Both the position numbers and the translations under genes were made by a program. Below are positions 8,663 to 18,456 of a stretch of DNA of 64,000 bases, in pieces. The number at the start of each line of letters is the position of its first letter. The first letter of the stretch is position 1. Source of the DNA: Sphingomonas sp. PP-CE-3A-406 (GTDB lineage Bacteria; Pseudomonadota; Alphaproteobacteria; Sphingomonadales; Sphingomonadaceae); contig NZ_RCWY01000001.1 in assembly GCF_003688625.1 (NCBI RefSeq), positions 868,001-932,000 on the forward strand. Reading direction: 5' to 3'. Below the pieces are notes generated by a model that ran no database searches, was not told the DNA's origin, and worked only from the letters and a program-made list of their open reading frames with translations.

Positions 8663-8693
8663 GCGACGGGGCATCGTAAACGATACCCGTCGC
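8663..8693 (+). terminator. Stem-loop terminator after the SWIB gene
   Basis: GCGACGGG (8663-8670) pairs with CCCGTCGC (8686-8693), and an inner ATCGT/ACGAT stem extends the helix nearly to a 2-nt loop. It starts 23 bp after the SWIB stop. There is no long T tract, so efficiency is uncertain. Confidence 0.65.
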
Positions 8694-8833
8694 CCTTGAT
8701 CGCCTCTCCAAGACCCCCACTACCCAAGCGCCGGTCTGATCGTCCTGCCCGTAGTGGCCACGCAATCAGCTTTGGCCGATCACCAACCGGGTGCTTGATC
8801 GCCTCATCCGACCGTCGTACTGCGCACTCGGAT

Positions 8834-8910
8834 GCCCCCGTAGCTCAGCCGGATAGAGCGACGGTTTCCTAAACCGTAGGCCGCGTGTTCAAATCTCGCC
8901 GGGGGCACCA
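8834..8910 (+). tRNA. tRNA-Arg, anticodon CCT
   Basis: A 77-nt cloverleaf with encoded CCA. Acceptor GCCCCCG pairs with CGGGGGC, the D stem is GCTC/GAGC, the anticodon stem ACGGT/ACCGT has loop TTCCTAA (anticodon CCT, reading AGG), and the T loop is TTCAAAT. The T stem GCGTG/CTCGC contains one T-T mismatch (positions 52/62), which is unusual for a housekeeping tRNA. The loop and the rest of the fold look functional. Confidence 0.93.
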
Positions 8911-8983
8911 GCTTTTCCGCGACCGTCATGTCCTTGCCGTCAAAGATGTTTATCCGGCTCTCGCACGCGTGCATGGAGGCGGG

Positions 8984-9859
8984 ATGCTTTCGACCGCGAT
9001 GCTCGCCGATGCCGTAATCCTGCAGCCCGACTTCGTCGTCATCGACGTCGAAACCGCGTGTTCGCGGGTCAGCAGCATCTGCCAGATCGGCATCGTCGGG
9101 TTCCGCGACGGCTGCGAGATCTTCGACTACGAGACGCTGGTCGACCCGCACGACGAATTCCACCTGTTCAACACGCGCATCCACGGCATCGCCGAGCATC
9201 ACGTCGTCGGCCAGCCGAGCTTTGCCGACGTCCATGCCATCGTCGATCGCCATCTGAGCGGCCGCACGACCGTCGCGCACTCGTATTTCGACAAGGGGGC
9301 TCTCGCAGCCGCCTGCCGGGTTCATGACCGCCCGGCGATCGAGACGGTATGGCTCGACAGCGTCCGCGTCGCCAAGCGCGCCTGGCCCGATCTGGAAAGC
9401 CACCGGCTCGGCCTGCTCGCGCGATATCTCGGCATCGCGCACAAGCATCACGACGCGCTGAGCGATGCGCGCGCGGCCGGCTGGGTGATCGTCAAGGCGA
9501 TCGATCATACCGGAATCGCGCTCGACGAATGGCTCGCCCCGCCGCGCAAGCCCGGCCCCGCCCCCCGTCCAGCGTTCTCCGGACCGCTCGCTGGCGAGCG
9601 CATCGCGCTCCTCGGCGCGCCGCGCGACGGGGCGTTGGCGGAGCGGATCGCGGCGCTCGGCGGCCGGATCGTGTCGGCGGTCGGCAACACCACGACGCTG
9701 CTCGTGATCGCGGGGCGTGCGCCGTTCAGCTACTCGGTGCGCAACAGCGGTGCGTATCGCCGGGCGGAACATTATCGAAGGCTCGGCGGCGCGATCCGGA
9801 TCGTCTCCGACTTCGAGCTCGGCGTTGCGGACGGGGTTGCAGGACCGACCGGCGCCTGA
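8984..9859 (+). CDS. DEDDh 3'-5' exonuclease with C-terminal BRCT-like domain
   Basis: The 291-residue protein begins with a DnaQ-type exonuclease domain (residues about 10-175): VVIDVET (Exo I Asp and Glu), VAHSYFDKGAL (Exo II Asp) and HHDALSDARAAG (Exo III His and Asp). After a proline-rich linker, residues about 205-290 (GERIALLGAPRD...ERIAALGGRIV...TTLLVIAG) resemble the BRCT or NAD-ligase-like fold. It is thus an epsilon-like nuclease with a DNA- or phosphoprotein-binding module, probably in repair. The start at 8984 follows GGAGG; an upstream extension would run into the tRNA. Confidence 0.82.
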   Translation: MLSTAMLADAVILQPDFVVIDVETACSRVSSICQIGIVGFRDGCEIFDYETLVDPHDEFHLFNTRIHGIAEHHVVGQPSFADVHAIVDRHLSGRTTVAHSYFDKGALAAACRVHDRPAIETVWLDSVRVAKRAWPDLESHRLGLLARYLGIAHKHHDALSDARAAGWVIVKAIDHTGIALDEWLAPPRKPGPAPRPAFSGPLAGERIALLGAPRDGALAERIAALGGRIVSAVGNTTTLLVIAGRAPFSYSVRNSGAYRRAEHYRRLGGAIRIVSDFELGVADGVAGPTGA

Positions 9860-9968
9860 AGATACGGTATCGTCCCCCCAACGGGGAGATTGCTGCGCGG
9901 ATGGCCCTTTACCTTGGCAACGTCCCGGCAACCTGCGACCGTCGCTCCAAACCAAAATGGAGGATGAC

Positions 9969-11585
<1,617 letters not shown>

Positions 11586-11589
11586 CCGG

Positions 11590-12690
11590 TCAAAGCCGGC
11601 CGAGGAAGACCGCGCCCGGTACGGCGAGCTGTTTTCCGGTCGCGGACAGCCTGCCATCCGGACCGATCGCGAAGATCGCCAGCGTCGCCGATCGTTCGTT
11701 GGCGACCACCATCCGGCGCGCGTCGTCGAGCAGCAGGAAGAAGCGCGGCCAGTCGCCACCGCTGGCAATGTGCTGGAGCAGCGTCGGTACCCCCGCCGCA
11801 TCGAGCGCGAACACGGCGATGCCGTTCTGTCCGCGGTTCGAGACGTAGAGCCGCCGGCCGGTCGGATCGATCGCGATATGCGCCGCCTGCGACGCGCCGC
11901 GATAGCCCACCGGCAACGTCGACAGCCGCGACCGCGTGACGAAGCGGCCGTCCGCGCCCGCATCGAGCGTCACCAGCGTGTTCGAAAGCTCGCATACGAC
12001 ATAGGCGCGCGGCAATCTTTGGTGATGCACGAGGTGGCGTGGCCCCGCGCCAGAATCCGCGTGCCAAGCCGCAACCGGGCGAGCCAGCGTCCGCGCTGTC
12101 GCATCGAAGCGATAGGCGTAGAGCGTGTCCGTCCCGAGATCTATCGAGTGCAGCCACCGCCGGTCCGGGCTGAAGCCGACCCAATGCGCGTGCGGCCCTT
12201 CCTGACGTGCCGTATTGGGCCCCTTGCCGACATGGTCGAACAGCACCGGGTCGCCCGGCACGCCGGTCCGCGGATCGAGCCGGTGGAACGCCACGCCGCC
12301 GCTGGAATAATTCGCGATCGCAAGGCAGCCGCTGGCGCGGTCGAGCGCGACGTAGCACGGATCCGCACCCTTGGTGGGGGCGGTCCCGCGTTTCGTCCAG
12401 CCCGGCGCATACGCCGAAATCTCGCCCTGCGTCTGTTCGCGCACGAGGTAATAGGCGCCGCCGGGGCCGCCTCCCACGCCGAACGACGCGTCGTCGATCC
12501 GGGGAATCGGTGCCTCGACCTGCCACCGGTCGCGATCGGGATCGTAACCGATCGGGTAGAGGCCCTTGCCGCCCTCTCGCGAGTAGGTTCCTGCGATCAG
12601 CCGTACCGAGCGCTTTGCCGCCGCGGGTACGGCGATCGTCGCCGCCATCGCGGTCAGCGCGGATCGTCGCGTCATCGTCCAGTCGGTCAT
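11590..12690 (-). CDS. Lactonase-family beta-propeller protein (6-phosphogluconolactonase type), Tat-exported
   Basis: 366 residues. The N-terminus TMTRRSALTAMAATIAVPAAA is a twin-arginine signal, so the protein is probably periplasmic. The body shows the lactonase/Pgl propeller signature: FGVGGGPGGAYYLV, RQEGPHAHWVGFSPD, GAGPRHLVHH, AHIAIDPTGRRLYVSNRGQN. Cytosolic YbhE-type relatives hydrolyse 6-phosphogluconolactone; a periplasmic form more likely opens another lactone. GAGGGG precedes the ATG. It is the last gene of the metallo-hydrolase/DUF969/DUF979 operon. Confidence 0.85.
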   Translation of the reverse strand: MTDWTMTRRSALTAMAATIAVPAAAKRSVRLIAGTYSREGGKGLYPIGYDPDRDRWQVEAPIPRIDDASFGVGGGPGGAYYLVREQTQGEISAYAPGWTKRGTAPTKGADPCYVALDRASGCLAIANYSSGGVAFHRLDPRTGVPGDPVLFDHVGKGPNTARQEGPHAHWVGFSPDRRWLHSIDLGTDTLYAYRFDATARTLARPVAAWHADSGAGPRHLVHHQRLPRAYVVCELSNTLVTLDAGADGRFVTRSRLSTLPVGYRGASQAAHIAIDPTGRRLYVSNRGQNGIAVFALDAAGVPTLLQHIASGGDWPRFFLLLDDARRMVVANERSATLAIFAIGPDGRLSATGKQLAVPGAVFLGRL

Positions 12691-12706
12691 CGCAAACCCC
12701 TCACAG

Positions 12707-13648
12707 TCACCTGAACCCGAGCCAGTACAGCAAGCCGATGTTGACCGCGAGCAGCGGCAGTGCAGTCGGCACCTGCGCGCGGATGACGGCGTTCCTGTCC
12801 TTCAACTCGAGCAACGCCGCGGGGACGAGATTGAAGTTCGCCGCCATCGGCGTCATCAGCGTGCCGCAGAACCCGCTGAGCATGCCAATCGCCGCGACCA
12901 CCGCGGGGTCGCCGCCGTAATGCCGCACGAGCAGCGGGATGCCGATCGCCGCCGCCATCACCGGGAACGCCGCGAACGCGTTGCCCATGATCATCGTGAA
13001 CAGCGCCATGCCGAGCGTATAGGCGAGCACCGCGCCGATCAGGCTCCCCTCGGGGATCGCGTGGCCGGCGAGACCGCCGACGACATCGCCGACGCCGGCC
13101 AGCGCGAACACCGCGCCGAGGCTTGCCAGCATCTGCGGGAGGACCGCAGCCCAGCCGATCGCATCCATCAGCCTGACGCCCTCGGCGAGCGGCGTCGCGA
13201 CGCGCGGGCGGAACCAGAGGTGCATCGCGACCAGCGCGATCAGAACGCCGCAGGTCAGCGCGACGAGCGTTGCCTGCTTCGGGTCGACGAGGCTCGGGAC
13301 TGCGCGGAACAGGACCGTGCCGCCAAGTGCTGCGGCCGGGATGATCAGTGCGGGCAGGAATATCCAATTGCCGAGCCGGGCGGCCTCGACACGCCGTTCG
13401 TCGAGCGTGGTGGTGGCACGCCCGCCCCGCCCCATCGCACCCGAGCCGGCAATCGCGACGAGCGCCAGGACGAGGATACCGTTACCGACATCGCCCAGCC
13501 GCCCGCCAAGCAGGAAGCTGATCGCCAGCACCGCGTAGAACGCCGCATTGCCGAAGCGCTTCGGGTTGGCGCGATCGGTCAAGCTCAGGACCCCGAACGC
13601 CGCGAACATCAGGCCGGCGACGCCGTAGATGAAGCCGGTGCCGATCAC
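12707..13648 (-). CDS. DUF979 family integral membrane protein
   Basis: 313 residues with roughly nine hydrophobic segments, including LMFAAFGVLSL, WIFLPALIIPAAALGG and ALFTMIMGNAFAAFPVM. It matches DUF979, which pairs with DUF969. The start is the GTG at 13648, because it overlaps the DUF969 stop as GTGA; a longer ATG-started frame would intrude deep into DUF969. From published comparative genomics, the pair often lies by 5-oxoprolinase genes and is a suspected 5-oxoproline transporter. Here its neighbours are a metallo-hydrolase and a lactonase, so the cargo may be another lactam or lactone. Confidence 0.85.
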   Translation of the reverse strand: MIGTGFIYGVAGLMFAAFGVLSLTDRANPKRFGNAAFYAVLAISFLLGGRLGDVGNGILVLALVAIAGSGAMGRGGRATTTLDERRVEAARLGNWIFLPALIIPAAALGGTVLFRAVPSLVDPKQATLVALTCGVLIALVAMHLWFRPRVATPLAEGVRLMDAIGWAAVLPQMLASLGAVFALAGVGDVVGGLAGHAIPEGSLIGAVLAYTLGMALFTMIMGNAFAAFPVMAAAIGIPLLVRHYGGDPAVVAAIGMLSGFCGTLMTPMAANFNLVPAALLELKDRNAVIRAQVPTALPLLAVNIGLLYWLGFR

Positions 13649-14298
13649 CGCGCGCGTGCCAGCCGGCGGTCGAGCAGCCACAGGCGGAAGCCGTGGATCA
13701 GGAATGCGGCAATCGCGGTCGGGATCGCCCACATCGAGAGGTGGAGCGGCTGGATGACGATGCCATAGCCTTCGAGGACACCCTTCATCAGCAGGATCGA
13801 GCCGATCGCGATGAAGATATCCTCGCCGAAGAAGAGCCCGATGTTATCGGTCGCGGCCGCCATCGCCGGGATGCGGTCGCCGCCGGTCGCAACGCCCTGC
13901 GCTTCGGCGGCGGCTTCGGCCATCGGCGCAACGAGCGGCCGGACGCTTTGTGCGGGGCCGGCGATCGAGGTCAGGCCGAGCGCCGCGGTCAACTGGCGGA
14001 ACAGCAGGTACCCTATCAGCAAGCGCCCGACCGTCGCACCACGCAGCTTGCCGATCGCGAGCCGCGCGCGTTCCTGCAATCCGTGGCGTTCGAGCATCCC
14101 GATCACCGGCAGCACGATGTAGATCACGGTGACGTAGCGGTTCTCGTTGAACGCCTTCCCGAACGCGGCGAGGATCGCGAGTGGGGCAAGTCCAGCGGCG
14201 AGCCCGGTGACGAGTGCGGACACCGCGACGACGAGCAGTGGATTGAACCGGAGCAGGAAGCCGGCGACGATCACCGCGATGCCGCAAAGAACCAGCAT
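13645..14298 (-). CDS. DUF969 family integral membrane protein
   Basis: 217 residues with hydrophobic helices at the N-terminus (MLVLCGIAVIVAGFLLRF), the middle and the C-terminus. The conserved FNENRYVTVIYIVLPVIGMLERHGLQERAR and AAATDNIGLFFGEDIFIA segments identify DUF969. It starts 6 bp after the metallo-hydrolase stop and overlaps DUF979 by 4 bp. The two proteins probably form one membrane complex. Confidence 0.85.
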   Translation of the reverse strand: MLVLCGIAVIVAGFLLRFNPLLVVAVSALVTGLAAGLAPLAILAAFGKAFNENRYVTVIYIVLPVIGMLERHGLQERARLAIGKLRGATVGRLLIGYLLFRQLTAALGLTSIAGPAQSVRPLVAPMAEAAAEAQGVATGGDRIPAMAAATDNIGLFFGEDIFIAIGSILLMKGVLEGYGIVIQPLHLSMWAIPTAIAAFLIHGFRLWLLDRRLARAR

Positions 14299-14304
14299 CG
14301 ACGC

Positions 14305-15165
14305 TCAGCGTGCCTGCTTGGCGAGGTCGGCGTCGAACGCCGTCCGCGCCTTCGCGACGATCTTCGGCAGCAAGGTCGGATCGACGAACGCGGCCGCATC
14401 GCCCGCTTTACGGCGCTTGCCGCGCGCGATCACGTCGGCGAGTTCGGGATGCGACGGCAGGACGATATCGGCGTGCAACGTGCCGAGCATCGCGATGCTG
14501 CGGCGGTAATCCCCGACGATGCCGGGATAGGCGCGGTTGCCGATCAGGCGGTTGCCCGCAACGCTGACGCTGCACGGGAACACGACGTCGAGCGCGCGCG
14601 GCGTGGCGCGGATCCGCATCGTCCAGGTCGTGCACCCGGGCGTGTGCCCCGGCGTCGCGCGTGCCGTGAGCGTTACGTTGCCGAGCGTGACCGTGTCGCC
14701 GTCACGCACGCCGCGATCGACGTGCACCTTTGGAAAGCGAATGACCCCGTAAGTGGTCTCGCCCGGTGGGATGCCGGTTTCGAGCGCGCGGACATCCCGA
14801 GCGCCGGCGACCACGCGAGCACCGGTCGCACGCTTGAGCGCGGCCACGCCGGCGGCGTGATCGAAATGCGCATGGGTAACCAGGATCAACTTCACATCGC
14901 GGAGCCGGACGTCGGTCGCAACGATGTTGCGCGCAATCATGCCAGCGTTCTCGGCGAGCGTGCCGTCGATCAGGATCGCACCCGCATTCGTCTTGATCAA
15001 ATAGGCGGCGATCCCTTCGCTGCCGACGTAAGTGATCGGCCCGGCGATCGGGAACGGCGCCTGGGGTCGCGTCCAGGCCGGGGGATCCGCCGCGCCGAGC
15101 AGCAGCGGCGCACCGACGACAGCCATCAGCACTCCCGTCAGTGATCGGAGCCGGTCGAATTTCAT
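14305..15165 (-). CDS. Subclass B3 metallo-beta-lactamase-type hydrolase, exported
   Basis: 286 residues with an N-terminal export signal (MKFDRLRSLTGVLMAVV...LGAADPP). The zinc set is complete: H98, H100, D102 and H103 in THAHFDHAAG, H174 in TPGHTPGCTTW, and H239 in LPSHPEL. The TPGHTPGxTTW sequence and His (not Cys) at the second site are marks of subclass B3. Real B3 enzymes open beta-lactams including carbapenems, but relatives also act as lactonases. It is the first gene of an operon with a membrane pair and a lactonase, so a catabolic role is equally possible. Confidence 0.83.
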   Translation of the reverse strand: MKFDRLRSLTGVLMAVVGAPLLLGAADPPAWTRPQAPFPIAGPITYVGSEGIAAYLIKTNAGAILIDGTLAENAGMIARNIVATDVRLRDVKLILVTHAHFDHAAGVAALKRATGARVVAGARDVRALETGIPPGETTYGVIRFPKVHVDRGVRDGDTVTLGNVTLTARATPGHTPGCTTWTMRIRATPRALDVVFPCSVSVAGNRLIGNRAYPGIVGDYRRSIAMLGTLHADIVLPSHPELADVIARGKRRKAGDAAAFVDPTLLPKIVAKARTAFDADLAKQAR

Positions 15166-15378
15166 TCAGACCCGCCCGACGTGCAACGCAGCATAGTCGG
15201 ATATCCGCTCGCGATGCCAGTATCACGCCAATGCGATATCGAAAAACGGCGGCACCTTCGCATCTTTCGTCCGTACCCAATCTGTCTATCGCCGAGCTGG
15301 ATAGAGCGGATACGCGCGGTTGGCCATCGCAACCGGCACAGGAAGGTGGCGACGAACCTATTGCCGGTACTTAGAAAG

Positions 15379-15412
15379 GCATTGCCGACCCGGCGACGCG
15401 GGCCGGCAATGC
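15379..15412 (-). terminator. Rho-independent terminator of hsp20
   Basis: Arms GCATTGCCG (15379-15387) and CGGCAATGC (15404-15412) are perfectly complementary, with an inner CCCG/CGGG stem. Read on the minus strand the hairpin is followed by CTTTCTAAG. It begins 9 bp after the hsp20 stop. Confidence 0.75.
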
Positions 15413-15420
15413 TTAAGCAA

Positions 15421-15891
15421 TTACGCCGCTTCGAGCGTCTTCTCCGGCTGCGCTTCGACCTGCTCGGCAGATAGCACCGCATCGATCTCGATCCGGCGCG
15501 GCTTCATCGCCTCGGGCACCACGCGCTGGAGATCGAGGCTGAGCAGCCCGTCCTGGAACCGGGCAGTTCCGACCTCGATGAAGTCGGCGAGCTGGAACCG
15601 CCGCTCGAACGACCGTGCGGCGATGCCCCGATGCAGATACTGCGCCCCGTCCTTCTCGTCGGCCTTGCGACCGGTGACGACGAGCTGGTTCTGCTGCGCG
15701 ACGATCTCGATCTCGTCGGGACGGAACCCGGCGACCGCGAGCGTGATCCGGTACCGGTCCTCGCCGTCGCGGATGATGTCGAAGGGCGGATACCCTTCAT
15801 CCTCGCGAAGCCCGGTTTCGAGCAGGTTGAACAACCGATCGAAGCCGACGGTCGAACGCCGATAGGGTGCAAAGTCAAACGTGTTTCTCAT
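15421..15891 (-). CDS. Small heat-shock protein (Hsp20/alpha-crystallin)
   Basis: The 156-residue ATP-independent holdase keeps denatured proteins from aggregating. The alpha-crystallin domain spans about residues 30-135: PPFDIIRDGEDRYRITLAVAGF, then EIVAQQNQLVVTGRK, then YLHRGIAARSFERRFQLADF, with the I-x-I-like tail PRRIEIDAVLS. The start at 15891 follows AGGAGG, and that site is itself locked in a thermometer hairpin. It is monocistronic with its own terminator. The IbpA-like class is common in alphaproteobacteria. Confidence 0.93.
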   Translation of the reverse strand: MRNTFDFAPYRRSTVGFDRLFNLLETGLREDEGYPPFDIIRDGEDRYRITLAVAGFRPDEIEIVAQQNQLVVTGRKADEKDGAQYLHRGIAARSFERRFQLADFIEVGTARFQDGLLSLDLQRVVPEAMKPRRIEIDAVLSAEQVEAQPEKTLEAA

Positions 15892-15894
15892 TTC

Positions 15895-15980
15895 CAAATC
15901 CTCCTGATGAAGCAATTTGGGCATGAGAAGCGTCGGAGGAGAGCCGACGCCCTCAATGTCCCGCCGGACCCGTTCGGCGC
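15895..15980 (-). promoter_or_regulatory. ROSE-type RNA thermometer in the hsp20 leader
   Basis: On the minus strand the last hairpin (15895-15919) pairs CAAATT-(G)-CTTC with GGAGGATTTG, leaving one bulged G. The TTGCT strand masks the AGGAGG ribosome site. This is the defining arrangement of ROSE elements in alphaproteobacterial hsp20 genes. Two more hairpins lie upstream: GCGTCGG/CCGACGC (15930-15950) and CGCCG/CGGCG (15962-15979). Heat should melt the last helix and free the ribosome site. Confidence 0.8.
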
Positions 15981-15990
15981 CCGGCAGCGG

Positions 15991-16021
15991 CAAAATATTT
16001 CGTACGAAATCGCGTTTCAAG
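15991..16021 (-). promoter_or_regulatory. Candidate RpoH (sigma-32) promoter of hsp20
   Basis: On the minus strand CTTGAA (16016-16021) is followed after about 15-18 bp by an AT-rich AAATATTTTG block (15991-16000). CTTGAA is the usual -35 of alphaproteobacterial heat-shock sigma factors; the -10 is loose. The position directly before the ROSE leader supports it. Confidence 0.5.
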
Positions 16022-16130
16022 AGGTTCGAGAACCAAAAAAACGCGATCTATCTCGGTTCAGAAGAAAGGGGGCGCTGATCATCAGGACACACGACTGGGC
16101 GTACACCCCATCATAGGTCCGCGGCGCCCC

Positions 16131-17687
16131 TCATTCCCACTCGATCGTGCCAGGGGGCTTCGACGTGTAGTCGTACGTCACCCGGTTGATGCCCTTGACC
16201 TCGTTGATGATCCGGGTCGCGACGCGGGGCAGGAAGTCGCCGGGGAACTGGAACGCCTGCGCGGTCATGCCGTCGGTCGAGGTGACCGCGCGCAACGCCA
16301 GCACGTTGTCGTAGGTGCGGCCGTCGCCCATCACGCCGACGCTGCGGACCGGCAGCAGAACCGCGAAAGCCTGCCAGATCGTGTCGTAGAGCCCCGCCGC
16401 GCGGATCTCCTCGAGATAGATCGCGTCGGCCTTGCGCAGGATGTCGCAGCGTTCCTTGGTGACCTCGCCGGGGATGCGGATCGCGAGGCCGGGTCCGGGG
16501 AACGGGTGGCGGCCAACGAAGATCTCGGGGAGGCCAAGCTCGCGCCCGAGCACGCGGACTTCGTCCTTGAACAGCTCGCGCAACGGCTCGACGAGCTTCA
16601 TGTTCATCCGCTCGGGCAGGCCGCCGACATTGTGGTGGCTCTTGATCGTCACCGACGGACCGCCGGTGAAGCTGACGCTCTCGATCACGTCCGGGTACAG
16701 CGTGCCCTGTGCGAGGAACTCCGCGCCGCCGAGCTTCTTCGCCTCGGTGTCGAACACGTCGATGAAGGTCTTGCCGATGAACTTGCGCTTCAGCTCGGGG
16801 TCGGTGATCCCGGCGAGGCCGCTGAGGAACAGCTCCTCGACGTTCACGTGGATCAGCGGGATGTTGTAAGCGCCGCGGAACAGGCTGACGACCTGCTCGC
16901 TCTCGCCCGCGCGCATCAGGCCGTGGTCGACATAGACGCAGGTGAGCTGCTCGCCGATCGCCTCGTGGATCAACACCGCTGCGACCGCCGAGTCGACGCC
17001 GCCCGACAGGCCGCATATGACGCGGCCCTTGCCGACCTGTGCGCGGATCTCGGCGATCTTGGTCTCGCGGAACTCGGCCATCGTCCAGTCGCCGCTGAGT
17101 CCGCAGACGTGGCGCGCGAAGTTGGCGATCAGCTTGCCGCCATCCGGGGTGTGGACGACCTCGGGATGGAACTGCACGCCGTAGAAGCGCCGCGCCTCGT
17201 CGGCGACGATCGCATAGGGCGCGCCGGTCGAGGTGGCGACGGGGGTGAAGCCGGGCGGGATCGCGTCGACTTTGTCGCCGTGGCTCATCCAGACCTGATG
17301 GCGCTCGCCTTCCGCCCAGAGGCCGTCGAACAGCGCGCAGTTGGACTTGACCTCGATGAAGGCGCTGCCGAACTCGCCGCCATCGCCCGAGACGATCACG
17401 TTGCCGCCGAGCTGCGCGGACATGACCTGCTGGCCGTAGCAGATGCCGAGGATCGGAATGCCGGCCTCGAAGAAGCGCTGCGGCACACGCGGGGAGTTCT
17501 CGGTGGTGACCGAGGCGGGGCCGCCCGAGAGGATGATGCCCTTGGGCTGCATCCGGTCGAACGCGGCCTCGGCGGACTGGAAGGGGGCGATCTCGCTATA
17601 GACGCCAGCCTCGCGCACGCGGCGGGCGATCAGCTGGGTTACCTGGCTGCCGAAATCGACGATGAGAATGCTGTCTGGGTGCTCCAT
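16131..17687 (-). CDS. guaA: GMP synthase (glutamine-hydrolysing)
   Basis: 518 residues, converting XMP to GMP with glutamine and ATP. The N-terminal class I amidotransferase has [11 protein letters not shown] (nucleophile Cys) and FHPEVVHT (His, Glu). The ATP-pyrophosphatase P-loop is [15 protein letters not shown]. The C-terminal dimerisation domain ends with KPPGTIEWE. The start at 17687 gives the usual family length; an upstream in-frame extension overlaps the rplQ terminator. The ribosome-binding site is weak. Confidence 0.97.
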   Translation of the reverse strand: MEHPDSILIVDFGSQVTQLIARRVREAGVYSEIAPFQSAEAAFDRMQPKGIILSGGPASVTTENSPRVPQRFFEAGIPILGICYGQQVMSAQLGGNVIVSGDGGEFGSAFIEVKSNCALFDGLWAEGERHQVWMSHGDKVDAIPPGFTPVATSTGAPYAIVADEARRFYGVQFHPEVVHTPDGGKLIANFARHVCGLSGDWTMAEFRETKIAEIRAQVGKGRVICGLSGGVDSAVAAVLIHEAIGEQLTCVYVDHGLMRAGESEQVVSLFRGAYNIPLIHVNVEELFLSGLAGITDPELKRKFIGKTFIDVFDTEAKKLGGAEFLAQGTLYPDVIESVSFTGGPSVTIKSHHNVGGLPERMNMKLVEPLRELFKDEVRVLGRELGLPEIFVGRHPFPGPGLAIRIPGEVTKERCDILRKADAIYLEEIRAAGLYDTIWQAFAVLLPVRSVGVMGDGRTYDNVLALRAVTSTDGMTAQAFQFPGDFLPRVATRIINEVKGINRVTYDYTSKPPGTIEWE

Positions 17688-17723
17688 GTCGGGCGCATAG
17701 CCGGATGGAGGGCGTAACGAAAG

Positions 17724-17755
17724 AGGCCGCGCCTCCCGGATGGGAAACGCGGCCT
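17724..17755 (-). terminator. Terminator of the rpsM-rpsK-rpoA-rplQ operon
   Basis: AGGCCGCG (17724-17731) pairs perfectly with CGCGGCCT (17748-17755). On the minus strand CTTTCG follows the hairpin. It lies between the rplQ stop and the guaA start. Confidence 0.75.
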
Positions 17756-17781
17756 GCAATTCTACTAACGAGAGGCGGGGA

Positions 17782-18204
17782 TTATGCCGCTTCGTTGTAA
17801 TCCTCGTCCGACATCACCGGACCCGAATCCTGGCCCTTCGCCGAGACGTCGCGGTCGACGAACTCGATGACGGCCATCGGCGAGGCATCCGACATGCGGA
17901 TACCGGCCTTGATGACGCGGGTGTAGCCGCCGTTGCGATCCGCATAACGGGTCGCGAGCGTGTCGAACAACTTGATCAGCTGCGCATCGTCGAGCAGCTT
18001 GCCGTGCGCGAGACGACGGTTGGACAGGCCACCCTTCTTCGCGAGCGTGATCAGCTTCTCGACGTAGGGACGCAGTTCCTTCGCCTTGGCGACGGTGGTA
18101 GTGATCTGCTCGTGCTTGATGAGCGCGGCGCTCATGTTGCGGAACAGAGCAAGACGGTGGGCCGAGGTCCGCTGAAGCTTACGGCCGCCTACGCGATGGC
18201 GCAT
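17782..18204 (-). CDS. rplQ: 50S ribosomal protein L17
   Basis: 140 residues starting [20 protein letters not shown], the universal L17 opening, followed by [19 protein letters not shown]. The C-terminus carries an acidic tail (DEDYNEAA) longer than in E. coli, as is common in alphaproteobacteria. L17 sits at the peptide exit tunnel. It is the last gene of the alpha-type ribosomal operon, separated from rpoA by an unusually long 252-bp spacer. Confidence 0.97.
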   Translation of the reverse strand: MRHRVGGRKLQRTSAHRLALFRNMSAALIKHEQITTTVAKAKELRPYVEKLITLAKKGGLSNRRLAHGKLLDDAQLIKLFDTLATRYADRNGGYTRVIKAGIRMSDASPMAVIEFVDRDVSAKGQDSGPVMSDEDYNEAA

Positions 18205-18383
18205 GTTTAATACCTTTTCGTTCGTTCAGGGGCCGTATGAGGTACCCGGGAGCTGGTCGCCGTTGAGGCCGCGACCGATCGCCTTTCGTTCAAAGGTTAG
18301 GATAAGGTCACGCCTAGGACGCTTCCTCGGCCCTTCCCCTCGTCTCCAGCCGGGTGGCGACTCGGCGAAGCCGTGTCGTCGAA

Positions 18384-18449
18384 CGGGTCGGCCAAAACCG
18401 ACCCGCCGGCCGGGTTGTTTCGTCTCCGAGGCAAGCTTGCTTGCCTCGG
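18384..18449 (-). other. Two stem-loops in the rpoA-rplQ spacer
   Basis: CCGAGGCAAG/CTTGCCTCGG (18426-18449, loop CTTG) starts 7 bp after the rpoA stop. CGGGTCGG/CCGACCCG (18384-18405, loop CCAAAA) follows. Neither is followed by a T tract, so they look like RNA-processing or attenuation elements rather than full terminators. No gene is seen in the spacer. Confidence 0.6.
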
Positions 18450-18456
18450 TGCGAAA

